DNA of 64,000 bases from Flaccisagitta enflata (lineage: Eukaryota; Chaetognatha; Sagittoidea; Aphragmophora), in NCBI GenBank assembly GCA_965153355.1, contig OZ231128.1, positions 45,818,001 through 45,882,000 on the forward strand. Direction: 5' to 3'. Shown in pieces: positions 11,516 through 23,429 of the stretch; within the stretch, counting starts at the first letter, position 1; each line of letters starts with the position of its first letter. Made by a program: the position numbers and the translations under genes. The notes under the pieces are model-generated. The model was not told the DNA's origin, did no database searches, and saw only the letters and a program-made list of their open reading frames with translations.

Positions 11516-12064
11516 TAGCTTTTGCATCACTGTAGAATGGATGGTGGCGGTCACATGAAGATGATATTGCACGGTCATAAAACCTGGCAAATCTCTTTAT
11601 GATTATAAATGATATTAGTTCCTATTGATGGATAACTTTCTGAATGATTTTAGTTAAGAAAGCCCACCCTGATTTAGAGTGTAGAGTCGTTTGCACATGT
11701 CTTTCAAAGGTTTTAAGAAGGGGGCTTCTCATCAGTCTGTGCACTGAAACATCCTGGCCTATCCCCGATGATGATGGTTGGCATCAAAACTTGTAAGAAA
11801 ATAGACACCATGCGTGCGGTTCGGCACAAAAAAAATCGAATAAAAAAAAACACCCGAAATAATCATGTTACCGACAGATAGACAGAGGAATGCAGAGACG
11901 TTCTGAGAAACTTACTTAAGTACTGAGTCAGTCATAGTACAGTCATAAATCTTCAAACGACTGGCTTAACTGAGAAAGGACAACATTCTTTGCGGATCCT
12001 CGATTTTTTTCTTTGATGCCAGATGTGGCAGAAGGTAGGTCAAGCGCATCGTGGTCTTAAATAC
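11516..12064. other. Unannotated stretch before the (CAA)n array
   Basis: No motif recognised apart from a short A run at about 11828-11850. Confidence 0.6.
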
Positions 12065-12066
12065 TA

Positions 12067-13552
<1,486 letters not shown>

Positions 13553-13645
13553 GATGTTCAGAACAGTAGTAATTCGTTTGACAGCAACGTGGTCACAACG
13601 AAACGATGTTCAGAAAAGCAGTAATTCGTTTGACAGCAACGTGGT
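13553..13645. repeat. 51-bp direct duplication at the edge of the CAA array
   Basis: GATGTTCAGAACAGTAGTAA...GTTTGACAGCAACGTGGT occurs at about 13553 and again at about 13604 with one or two changes, separated by CACAACGAAAC. It flanks the distal end of the (CAA)n array. Confidence 0.85.
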
Positions 13646-13699
13646 GATTACCACTGTCTTATCTGCTGAGGACATCACAAGCAGGCCAACTGTGTCATG

Positions 13700-14079
13700 A
13701 TTGTACACGTGGAGATCAATTATGAGTTTTTAATGACAAAATCAGACATGCTTTACAAAGCAACATGTTGTTTCAATTTCTAACCACAACCTGTTACAAA
13801 TTATGAGAAAAGCAAATTTTGGTCAGCAGCGGTGTTACTTAAGGGAAATAGTAGAGAAAAAGTCCGTAGCATCATGAATCTAAATGATTAGGTCAACCGC
13901 AAAAAAATGGTCGGCAGGAGCATGAAAAGAGCAACTTGTCTGTCCACAGCAGAATGGTTTCATAATCTGGAAAGTAGGTTATTAAGTGCATTTTTGCTCT
14001 CGATTGGATTCTCGAACACCTGGGGCCAACTTTTTGATGCAGGATTTCTACCACAGACCACTTCTCTTTTGTTTTATGA
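13700..14079. other. Unannotated stretch
   Basis: AT-rich; the open frames are short and share nothing with known families. Confidence 0.55.
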
Positions 14080-14335
14080 GGGCGTGTTTCTAGTGATGAC
14101 GAAAAACATGTTTGTTCCCATTGAACGCGTTTACAGCGTGAACATATATTCAAGAATTTCAACTGTTCCACGAGGGAGTGAGCGAAGTGAGTGAGTGAGC
14201 CCATGAATGGAGCAAGTGGAGCAAAGCAGAGCGCTGCAGAGCGAGTGAGCGGAGTGAGCAATGTGAGCGAAATAACGTATCGAGCGACGAAGTGGCCCGT
14301 TCAAAATGCGATTGTCTCTGACTAGAAACGCCCCC
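14080..14335 (+). mobile_element. Family D MITE (copy 1)
   Basis: TIRs of 15 bp: GGGCGTGTTTCTAGT at the left and ACTAGAAACGCCCCC at the right, flanked by TGA on both sides. The interior has CGCGTTTACAGCGTGAACA, AATTTCAACTG and a purine-rich tract of GAGTGAGCGAAGTGAG-type repeats. It is non-coding. The 3-bp duplication and GGGCGTGTTT end resemble PIF/Harbinger MITEs, though the class is not certain. Confidence 0.75.
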
Positions 14336-14496
14336 TGAGAGCCACAGCAGGTCTGCCTGAGTTAAAGTCAGAGGTCGTCTATGGGTCACCGTCTATGGGT
14401 CATTGGGTCTGTCAGTCTCAGTCCACTCCGTCCTAACTTAAATGCCGCATACAGCCTACTCATTGATGACATCAGATTCTAGGTATGCTTCAGTTT
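14336..14496. repeat. Short spacer between family D copies
   Basis: Includes a small direct duplication of GTCTATGGGTCA (about 14377-14402). Nothing else is recognised. Confidence 0.45.
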
Positions 14497-14722
14497 GGGG
14501 GCGTTTCAAGTCACAGACAATCGCGTTTTTAACGGGCCACTCAGTCGCTCGCTATGTCTGTTCACTCACACCACTCAATCCGCTCACTTGATCTGCAGCG
14601 CTCCGCTTTGCTACGCTTGCTTCGCTCGCTCACTCCATTTATGGTCTCGCTCACTCACTTTGCTCACTCCCTTGTGGGACAGTTGTGATTCTTGAATATG
14701 TGTTCAATGGGAACAAACGCCC
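14497..14722 (-). mobile_element. Family D MITE, inverted, internally deleted (copy 2)
   Basis: Begins GGGGGCGTTTCAAGTCACAG and has the CTCACTCAC/CTCGCTCACTC tract (the inverted GAGTGAG tract). It ends GGGAACAAACGCCC: about 25 bp between the terminal GGGCG and GTTTGTTCCC are missing. Confidence 0.7.
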
Positions 14723-14770
14723 TTAATGTAAGTTACCATAAAAGCAGATCCAATTTACCCATGGGTATAA

Positions 14771-15039
14771 GAGCGTGTTTCTACTGACGACCCAGAACGC
14801 GTTTGTTCCCGTGAAATGCATTCTCAGCATGAACACATTTTGAAGAATTTCAACGGTCCCACGAGGGAGTGAGTGAAGTGAGTGAGCGAGCCTGTGAATG
14901 GAGTAAGCAAGCAAAGCAAGCATAGCTAAGCAGAGTGCTGCGGAGCGAGTGAGTGGAGTGAGTGGTGCTAGCGAACGAACATAGCGAGCGACCGAGTGGC
15001 CCATTTGAAATGCGATTGTTTGTGACTAGAAACGCCCCC
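14771..15039 (+). mobile_element. Family D MITE (copy 3)
   Basis: GAGCGTGTTTCTACT left end and ACTAGAAACGCCCCC right end, flanked by TAA on each side. The GAGTGAGTGAAGTGAG tract and the GCGAGCGACCGAGTGGCCC block match copy 1. Confidence 0.75.
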
Positions 15040-15601
15040 TAAAATGAAAATCTGGAAAAATTCCATGGTGAGATGAATGTTGAGGCGAGGTGTAAAGAAA
15101 CTGCGTTATATGCCTCCTATCATTCTTATAATTCTTACAACGAATAACAAAAAATGAGGTTTTTTGTCTTCATGCTATCTTTACGCAGCTACACAGCAGA
15201 CATATATCATAAATCACACCTCATTTATCATTTCTTACATTCATTATCATATGCTGAGTTTTTCCTGATTTTAGCGTTGACTCATCCAAATTCGGCAAGT
15301 CTCCTTCAGCCAACCATTCTAGATCCGACCAAAGTTTGTGGAAGTGAAGTGCGCCATCCTATCTCAAGTTATCTGTCTTCGATCTTCGTGGTGATTGCTC
15401 CATGTGTGTGTGTGTGTGTGTGGGGGGGGGGGTTGAGGCGCAGAGTTGAATCGTGCTTACATGATCTGCCCCTGTGTTCAAAGATTTTCCCTTCGTAACA
15501 TGTCACATGCAGTCAGCATCAACGCCAACGACAGACAAAAAAAAAAAAAAGAAATATACATTAAAAAAAAAAAAGAAAAAAAAGAAAAAGAAAACGAGAC
15601 A
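15040..15601. other. Unannotated stretch with small low-complexity runs
   Basis: Holds a short (GT)n/G run at 15399-15432 and an A-rich run at 15537-15595. No gene is recognised. Confidence 0.6.
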
Positions 15602-15995
15602 AGTCATCCAAGGATCGCACATCATAGTCAACGGTACCCTTTGCCTTGCTTACAGTTATCAAATGAACAAGGCTGGATACACGGCTACCCCAGTCGCGTG
15701 CGGGTGGGCAGGGGCCATAATTGAGGTCAGCAGAGCATTTGGGCTGGAGCAGTAAGGCCAAAAACCCCATTAACGCCAAAAAAAGTAAAAAGTGACGGAC
15801 GGACCAACGGATGGACGGACGGACGGACGGACCAACGGATCGACGGACAGACCGACAAAGCGTAGCACGCGACTAAAAAAAGAGTGAGGGCGGGACAGCG
15901 GCCCCACAAAGGTAAATTCCCACACATCCTGTGGAGGAAATTCACTCCAGTATTCTACAGGACACTGGCCTTTGGGGCTGGTGGGAAAAGAAATA
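15602..15995 (+). mobile_element. Family C-related element split by family A
   Basis: The C head (CATCCAAGGATCGCACATCA, CAACGGTACCCTTTGCCTTG) ends at about 15665. The C block continues after 15880 with GGGACAGCGGCCCC and TATTCTACAGGAC. The A element between them is therefore a younger insertion. Confidence 0.6.
15666..15880 (+). mobile_element. Family A element, full copy, nested in C
   Basis: AACAAGGCTGGATACACGGC head, GTGCGGGTGGGCAGGGGC, a second GGGCTGGAGCAGTAAGG, AACGCCAAAAAAAGTAAAAA, a (GGAC)n tract and the tail GTAGCACGCGACT plus A run. The 5' half of the stem (AGAGTCGCG) is deleted in this copy. Confidence 0.75.
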
Positions 15996-16165
15996 AAAGG
16001 GGGGGGGCGTCCAGGAGAGATTCACCCCTTTCAAGAGAAAAATCGAGCGCAAACCAGATCCATCCACTTATTCGATTTCATCCAAAAAGCGCGAAGCAAA
16101 AGACCTAAAAAATATGTCGTTTGATTGACGTTTAACCAGCCAATTTCTGCTAACTCTTCCTTTTT

Positions 16166-17030
16166 GGGCAGCGGCCCTAAAGTGGCCGATGACCTATGCT
16201 TTCACACTGGGGAAATTTCTCCTTCTTCATGTACCCCCCCCTACCTTCAAGCCCCTAACCCAGCCTCGAGGCCCAAATCCCAGTTTCAAAGCCCATTGCC
16301 CAGCCTCCAGGCTCAAATTTCAGCCTCAGGGCCCATATCCTAGGTTCAAGGCCCAAATCCTAGCCTCTTGGCCCAAATCCTAGCCTCCAGGCCCAAATCC
16401 CAGCCTCCTGGCCTAAATTCTAGCTGTGGGGCTGTAATTCCAGCCTCAAACTCAACCCCCAACTCAAGGCCCCCCAGCTCCAACCTTGAATCCCCTATAT
16501 GCTTATGCTTCTGACGTTATTCAATATTCTGTCAATCAAATGCACTCTATGAACGTCGCCCTTAACGATTTTATACGTCGAGTCTTCACGTACAACCGCT
16601 GGGAGAGTGTGCGGTACTTGCGCATCTCATTTGGATACCCGTCGCTCACCGAAATCTTCGAGAAGAATTCTACGAGATTCCTTCAACAGCTCCCGTCGCT
16701 GCGCAATCCAACACTTGGACACTTGTACAAGCTGACGCTAATGTAATCCTACATTTTTTTTCCTTAAATCTCTCTCCCATTATATTTTTTTTTTCTAGTT
16801 AGTCGTATGGTGTTGTATGCTCTGTCGCTTATGACAAATAAAAGATGTTATATCAGCAGAAAGGCTCAAATCCCAGCCTGGTGGCTCAAATTTCACTCCT
16901 GAGGCCCTAATTCAAGCCTCCAAGCCCCAACTTCAGCTCGATATAAAACAGCCGCTGTAACTAAATACACACCCACATACACTCACTTAGGGGCAGCGGG
17001 TACTGCTGACCATCTACCTCTTTTGCGACT
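16166..17030 (-). mobile_element. Family C element, inverted, split by a LINE (copy 5)
   Basis: Read inverted: a head with GATGGTCAGCAGTACCCGCT (about 16990-17030), a 20-bp minisatellite of CAGCCTCGAGGCCCAAATCC type on the plus strand (about 16255-16494 and 16854-16940), and a terminal GGGCCGCTGCCC plus A run at 16166. The minisatellite phase is broken at 16494/16854 by an insertion. Confidence 0.7.
16495..16853 (+). pseudogene. 5'-truncated non-LTR retrotransposon (LINE) tail
   Basis: Codes for the last ~80 residues of a LINE polyprotein, ending in a stop at 16744-16746, then a 3' UTR with AATAAA at about 16836. The residues contain LNDFIRRVF, YNRWESVR and LTEIFEKNS, the pattern seen in the region after the reverse-transcriptase catalytic domain of Jockey/CR1/L2-type elements (known from that family; match made by eye). 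The ATG at 16486 belongs to the host minisatellite, so the open frame starts outside the element. The upstream RT, endonuclease and ORF1 are absent: typical 5' truncation. It lies in the 20-bp minisatellite of a family C copy and is not functional. Clade assignment is tentative. Confidence 0.6.
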
Positions 17031-17116
17031 TTTGTTCGTATCAAATTGAATAGCGGTTATTTAACGAAATCAAGAACATAAAGTTCATGAAGAGGCATTA
17101 CTCATCAGAGATTGTC

Positions 17117-17173
17117 TATTGTCAAAGGCAAAGGCAAAGGCAAAGGCAAATGCAAAGGCAAAGGCAAAGGCAA
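17117..17173. repeat. (GGCAAA)n hexamer array
   Basis: Eight to nine copies of AGGCAA/AAAGGC with one ATGCAA variant. Confidence 0.9.
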
Positions 17174-17351
17174 TAGCAGACTAGCAGAATTATTGAAAGA
17201 TTTAGTTGTGCATTGTCCATAATTGCGGGCTTCAACTGTATCTGAATATTTGAATATTTTCATTTCAAAATGTAAATGAAATAATATTTCTGCCAGAAGC
17301 AAATCCGAGATAAAGTGTTGACAAAATCATTGGGAAATGGGTTCGATAGAA

Positions 17352-17494
17352 AACAAGGCCGGATACACGGCAATCCAGCCGCGGACGGTTGGGCAGGAGC
17401 AGTAATGCGAAAACAACTCGGATTTCAAAAATGTTATCGACCTACCGACCGACCGACACGGCAAGGTGTAGAGTCGCGTATCCGCGACTAAAAA
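17352..17494 (+). mobile_element. Family A short subtype, full copy
   Basis: AACAAGGCCGGATACACGGC start, GGACGGTTGGGCAGGAGCAG, a (CCGA)n tract, and the tail AGAGTCGCGTATCCGCGACT followed by AAAAA. At ~143 bp it is a compact subtype also seen inverted at 51377-51518. Confidence 0.8.
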
Positions 17495-17817
17495 GCAAAC
17501 AAACAAAAAAGAGCAAAGGACTTGTTCAATTTGGACGCTAAAGAAAACGAAAGAATAATCTTGGCATGACCGCAATTTACGCTTCGCTTCGTAAGGAGGA
17601 CGTGTAGGTGGATGTGGACGTAGGACGTGTACAACGTAGACAAGAGCGTCAATGCCAACGGCTTAAAAAGGAGGATGAGTCACAAATTACACGAAGCTGA
17701 CAAAAAATCGACACTAACGCGATTTTATGATCGTCCATCACAATTACGCCCATTTTCTTACCTATAATTCTTCGTTGCCGCCGTAAATGTCCCCATTTTA
17801 CGTCATCCTCTCTCGAC
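17495..17817. other. Unannotated stretch
   Basis: GACGTAGG-type short repeats near 17600-17640; otherwise nothing recognised. Confidence 0.5.
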
Positions 17818-19446
17818 CTGTCTGTTACGTTTCTTTAAGCACTGTAATACTTGGATATCACTACTTGTCAGCCTTTTTTATTTTGATACATGATGTACTG
17901 AGCCTAAAATACAATTTTCATCATCTTAGCTTGATAAAACCCTTTGTCGAAATCCCTTTATTTATCACTTCTCCAAGGTGGTTGTGGTGAAAATGTTGAA
18001 ATTTTGTCACTTTGGGCTCAAAATGGGGCCACTTTGCTTTTGAAATTTGACCTGAAATCCATGAGATTATGAAACTAGAGCTCAAGAGCTAGCCAGTGGT
18101 GCAATCCGCATATTGCTATCATTTTTTGTTAAGATTTGAGAGCTCTTCAAAGATGGAAGGGTGTGAAGGTTATTTTATCAGTGAATTTGGTGGCCTATTT
18201 TGACATTTTACAGTTTTTGATATATCTCCGCCTTGAATTGACAAATTTAGATGAAATTGGTGACCAAATTGAAGATTTTTTGATGCTCTAACTGAATCTG
18301 TTAAAATTTTTGATCGATATGACCCTCAAAATCTATGGGAGACTCTAGAAGCAGGTGCTAAAAAGTGAATTTTTTCGCCATTTTGGCTACTTAGGTCAAA
18401 AACTACGGGCACTTCCGAGGTAGAAAAAGACAAAAAATCCATGAGCAAATTAAACTACAATTCAAGATCTAACCAATGGTGCAATAGCCATGTCAATATG
18501 TAAAAGCATTTAGATTTGGCAGAGCTTCAAAGATCAGTGGGTATGATGAAATGTCATTTTTTGGTAAGTTTGGTCATTTTGAGCTCAAAATCGGGCTACT
18601 TTGCTTTGTAAATTTGACCCAAAACTCATGAGATTGTAAAACTTGAGCTCAAGAGCTAATCAATTGTGCAATCTGCGAGTTGCTATTGTTTTTTGTTAGA
18701 TATGAGAGCATTTCAAAGATGGAAGGGTATGAGGGTTTTTTTTACCACATGAATTTGGTGGTCAATTTTGACATTTTTTACAATTTTTGATATATCTCGG
18801 CTTTGGATGGACAAATTTGGATGAAATTGGTGACCAAATTGAAGAGTTTTTGATGCTCTAACTGAATATGGCAAAATTTTTGATCGATATGACCCTCAAA
18901 ATTTTTGGGAGAATCCAGAAGCAGGTGCTAAAAAGTGAATTTTTTCACCATTTTGGCTACTTTGGTCAAAAAATTTTGGTACTACCAAGATAGAAAAAGA
19001 CAAAAAATCTAAAAGCAAACGAAACTACAGCTTAAGATCTTACCAGTGGTACAATCAGCATGTCAATATGTTAAAGCATACAGATTTGGCAGAGCTTCAA
19101 AGGTCAGTAGGTATGATGAATTAACATTTTTTGGTATTTTGGTCATCTTGGGCTCAAAATCGGGCCGCTTGGCTTCAGAAACTTGACCCAAATTCTATGA
19201 GATTATAAGACTATAGCTCTAGAGCTAACCAATGGTACAATCCGCTTGCTACTATCATTTTTTGTTAAAATTTAAAAGTATTTTAAAGATGGAAGAATAT
19301 GATGGTCTTTTTACCGGATAAATTTGGTAGTCAATTTTGACATTTTTCACTATTTCTGGGACTTTGTACGTCCATCCGTTGGGCAAACCACTGGTTCAAC
19401 CATTGGTCCTTCTGTATGTCCATCCATCAGTCTGATAGCACAAGTA

Positions 19447-19679
19447 AACAAGTGACGCGGAGTCACAATATCGTTGCGGATGGGTGGGCAGGGGCATCCA
19501 ACCTCCATCCACAACCCATGCCCCCCCCCCACCACCAACTCACTGAAAAAAAACCATCTAAAACGCTGGTTATTCAATTTTTCGACTCGTGGGTTATGGA
19601 CCAACAGACGGACGGACGGACGGACGGACGGACGGATGCACAAAGCCTCTTATAGAGTTGCGTGTCCGCAAAAAAAAAT
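19447..19679 (+). mobile_element. Family A subfamily F element near the palindrome centre
   Basis: AACAAGTGACGCGGAGTCAC head, GCGGATGGGTGGGCAGGGGC, CCATCCACAACCCATGCCCC, then (GGAC)n and the tail AGAGTTGCGTGTCCGCAA plus A run. The head differs from family A after AACAAG but the GTGGGCAGGGGCA core, tetranucleotide tract and stem-loop/A tail are shared. Other F heads are at 41873 and 58551. Confidence 0.7.
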
Positions 19680-20320
19680 GTTTCCGATGCTATGTGGAGG
19701 TGCGGGAAGGAGCGAGGATGGGGGTTGGACGCCCAAAATTTGTTACCAAAGTTGACTTATTTTCACCTGCTTCATGAGTCCCCCCAAAATTTTGAGGGTC
19801 ATATTGATAAAAAAATTTACCAGAATCAAAAAGATGATAAAAAAATCTTCAATTGTGTCACCAATTTCATTCATATTGGTCCATCCAAGGCGGAAATTGT
19901 AAAAAATGTCAAAATTGACTACCAAATTTATCCAGTAAAAAAACCATCATACCCTTCCATCTTTGAAATGCTTTTAAATTTTAACAAAAAATGATAGCAG
20001 CATGGGGATTGTACCATTGGTTAGCTCTTGAGCTCTAGTCTTACAATCTCATAGAATTTGGGTAACATATCGAAAGCCAAGTGGCCTGATTCTGAGCCCA
20101 AAATGACCTAAATACCAAAAAATGTTAATTTATCATACCCACTGATCTTTGAAGCTCTGCCAAATCTATATACTTTAACATATTGATATGGCGCTTGCAC
20201 CATTGGTTAGATCTTGCACTGTAATTTAATTTGCTCATGGATTTTTTGTCTTTTTCTATCTCAGAAGTGCCTGAATATTTTGACCAAAGTAGCCAAAATG
20301 GCAAAAAAAATTCACTTTTT

Positions 20321-20857
20321 GGGCAGCGGCCCCAAATATCAGGGGGACTTTTGTTTGTCTGTCCGTTTGTTTGTCCATTCGTCCTTCCGTTTGTCCCCCA
20401 GGCCCTCTCAGGCCTGAGATCTGCCCTCTCAGGCCCTGAAATTGGTCCTCTCAGGCCTTGAATCTGCCCTCTCAGGCCAGAAATATGCCCGCTCAGGCCT
20501 GAAATCTACCCTCTAAGGCCCTGAAATCTGTCCTCTCAGGCCTTGAATCTGCCCTCTCAGGCCTTGAATCTGCCCTCTAAGGCCTGACATCTGCCTGCTC
20601 AGATTCAAGGCCTGAGAGGACAGGTTTCAGGGTCTGAGAGGGCTGATTTCAGGCCTGAGAGGGCAGATTTCATACCTGAGAGGGCCTGGGGGCGGACGGA
20701 TGGACGGATGGACGGATGGACGAACAAAAGTCCCCCTGTAATCTACAGGACTTTGTTCCCTTCGGGGCCGCTGCACTGCTTCCTCTCACTCCATTTCACA
20801 ATCATGCAAAGCAGGGCAACGGTTATTGCTGACCACATCTTGCCCTTGGGCGACCTG
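20321..20857 (-). mobile_element. Family C element nested in the palindrome arm (copy 3)
   Basis: Interrupts the module sequence TTCACTTTTT / AGCACCTGCTTC, which is intact in other modules (for example about 21422-21440). On the plus strand it starts GGGCAGCGGCCCC and ends TTGGGCGACCTG. The 21-bp minisatellite changes orientation at about 20600: CTCAGGCC units on one side, GGCCTGAG units on the other. AAAAGTCCCCCTG repeats inverted on both sides of the minisatellite, so the interior can fold on itself. Confidence 0.8.
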
Positions 20858-21966
20858 TTAGCACCTGCTTCTAGAGTCTCCCAAAATTTTTGCGGGTCAT
20901 ATTGATCGAAAATTTTGACAGATTCAGCTAGAGCGTCAAAAACTCTTCAATTTGGTCACCAATTTCATCTAAATTTGTCCATCCAAAGCGAAGATATATC
21001 AAAAATTGTAAAAAACATCAAAATTGACCACCAAATTCATGTGGTAAAAAAACACTCACACCCTTCCATCTTTGAAATGCTCTCAAATCTTAACAAAAAA
21101 CAATAGCAACTTGCAGATTGCACCACTGGTTAGCTCAAGAGCTCTAGTTTTATAATCTCATGGATTTTGGGTCAAATTTATAAAGTGAAGTGGCCCAAGT
21201 TCGAGCCCAAAATGACCAAAATTACCAAAAAATGATATTTTGTCATACCCACTGATCTTTTAAGCTCTGCCAAATCTATATGCTTTAACATATCGATATG
21301 GCGATTGCACCATTGATTACATCTTGCACTGTAGTTTAATTTGTTAATGGATTTTTTGTCTTTTTCAATCTCGGAAGTGCCCGAATTTTTTGACCAAAGT
21401 AGCCTGAATGGCGAAAAACTTCACTTTATAGCACCTGCTTCTAGAGTCTCCCAAAAATTTTGAGGGTTATATTGATCTAAAATTTTACCAGATTCAATTA
21501 GAGCATCAAAAACTCTTCAATTTGGTCACCAATTTCATCTAAATTTGTCTATCCAAAGCGGAGATATATCAAAAATTGTAAAAAATTTCAAAATTGACCA
21601 CCAAATTCATCTGGTAAAAAAACCCTCATACCCTTCCATCTTTGAAAAGCTCTCAAATCTGAACAAAAAACCATAGCAACATGCGGATTGCACCACAGGA
21701 TAGCTCTTGAGCTCTAGTTTCATAATCTCATGGATTTGGGGTCAAATTCCAAAACCAAAGTGGCCTGATTTTGAGCCCAAAGTGACCAAATTTCAACACT
21801 TTCACCACATCCACCTTGGAGTAGTGATAGATAAATGGATTTCGGCGAAGGGTTTTAACAAGCTAAGATGATGAAATTTGTATTTTAGGCTCACTACATC
21901 ATGTATCAAAAGAAAAAAGGCTGACCAGTTGTGATATCCAAGTATGACAGTGCTTGAAAAAACGTA

Positions 21967-22104
21967 CTGTCTGTCGATCTGTCTGTCTGTCGATCTGCCT
22001 GTCTGTCAATCTGTCTGTCTGTCGATCTGTCTATCTAACTTCCCCAATGTCTGCGTCTGATTTTGCGTCTGTATCTATATCTCCTTGCTCCTCTTTCTGT
22101 CTTG

Positions 22105-22170
<66 letters not shown>
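21967..22170. repeat. (CTGT)n and (CT)n low-complexity tract
   Basis: CTGTCTGTCGAT-type 12-bp repeats to about 22040, then mixed pyrimidines, then pure (CT)n from about 22120. Confidence 0.9.
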
Positions 22171-22171
<1 letters not shown>

Positions 22172-22467
22172 CAAACCTTAGCAATCTTAGGTGAGGTTGG
22201 TGGTTTCCGGCTGCTATTTCGTCATTCCCAAGATTAACGGTACTTTGCGCTCTCAGTTTCTCTCCTTTTCCATCTTTCACTTTCTCTCTTCTTTTTTTAT
22301 TCTTCTTTTTTTTTTATTTGGTTCCAGCCTTTCAACAGATTTGTATTCTATTCACGTTTGGAGCAGAGTATCTGCCACACCCCCAAAAAGCCAGCATAAT
22401 TCATTACAATAATTTTTAGTCTACTATCTCTTCGTTTTTCATTCACCTCTTCATTTTGTCGATCGCA

Positions 22468-23078
22468 AAATTTAGTCTCTACACCCTGCTTTGTCCGTCT
22501 GTCCGCCCGTCAGTCCGTCACACTTTACTTTTTGGTCAGCAGCTCCCAAGGGGACACAGGGGACTTTCTTTCTTTTGATCGTTTGTCCCTCCGTCCGTTC
22601 ATTTGTTTGTTCATCCCCCCCATCAGGCCTCTCAGACCTGAAATCTGCCCTCTCAGGACTGAAAGCTGCTCTCTCAAGCCCAGAATTTTCCCTTTCAAGC
22701 CTGATATTAGTCCTCTCGGACCTGAAATCTACTCTCTCTATCTGAAATTCACCCTCTCAGGCCTGAAATCTGCTCTCAAGCCTCAAATCTGACCTCTCAG
22801 ACCTCGAACCGGATGGATGGACAGACAAACAAAAGTCCCCCTGTATTCTACAGGACTTGGTCTCCTTTGGGGCCACTGCCCTGCTTCCTCTCACTCTAAT
22901 TCACAATCATACAAAGCAGGGCAACGGGTATCGCAGACCACATATTGCCTTTGGGCGACTGGTTCACTTTTTCGCCGTTTATGGGCGGTTTTTGCCTTTC
23001 TACTCCTGCCCAAATGCATGGCCACCCTTATTAACATTGCCCACCCGCACGAAACTTGCCGTGTATCCGGCCTTGTTT
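22468..23078 (-). mobile_element. Family A element, inverted, split by family C
   Basis: The degraded tail (TTTAGTCTCTACACCCTGC, then GTCCGTCTGTCCG) lies at 22468-22533. The head (inverted AACAAGGCCGGATACACGGC) ends at 23078. Joining the two parts restores the usual GTAAAAAGTGACGG/AACGGCGAAAAAGT order of family A. Confidence 0.7.
22534..22972 (-). mobile_element. Family C element nested in A (copy 4)
   Basis: On the plus strand it runs from GGTCAGCAGCTCCC to TTGGGCGACTGG, with a 20-21-bp minisatellite inside (about 22620-22810). It is flanked by TTACTTTTT (22525-22533) and TTCACTTTTT (22973-22982), a near-perfect 9-10-bp duplication of the family A target. In element orientation that is an A-rich target joined to an A-run 3' end, as produced by target-primed reverse transcription. 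Confidence 0.75.
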
Positions 23079-23368
23079 CCCTCTTTATTATAATAAATAT
23101 TTTCCATAAAGATTGCCCAACCCCATCCAACCCTTTCTTTTTCTGTCTTATTTCCGCCCATTGGTCCATGTCTGAATATCTATAGGATTTTGAAGGCTTT
23201 GTCCGTCCGTCCATTACATTATCTTGGTACTTTTTTGTCTGATCGCATTTTTACCGTCTTTTTGTAACTTTCTGTCATTCTGTGTCGGAGATATCTAAAA
23301 GTGGTAAAATTGTCAAAGTATCCAATTTGTTTTTCTTCCGTGATTTTGCGCTTCCATTTTCCCGTTGG

Positions 23369-23370
<2 letters not shown>

Positions 23371-23424
<54 letters not shown>
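23371..23424. repeat. (CT)n microsatellite
   Basis: About 27 CT units. Confidence 0.95.

Positions 23425-23429
<5 letters not shown>

Larger units (their letters stand above)
17826..21966. mobile_element. 4.1-kb palindromic (foldback-type) element
   Basis: Ends are inverted copies of each other: TACGTTTCTTTAAGCACTGT at the left, and the right end read inverted is TACGTTTTTTCAAGCACTGT. Similarity continues inward through CTTGGATATCAC, GGGCTCAAAAT and GATATATCTCCGC. The arms are about 1.5 kb (17826 to ~19370) and about 1.65 kb (~19765 to 21966, not counting a nested insertion). Each arm is built of ~570-bp tandem modules; a GAGCTCAAAATCGGGC-type block is at ~18013, 18580 and 19151, and inverted blocks lie in the right arm. 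CTGTCTGT occurs immediately outside both ends (17818-17825, 21967-21974), a candidate 8-bp target duplication as in hAT elements. The right flank is itself CTGT-rich, which weakens that. No transposase frame is present. Confidence 0.75.
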
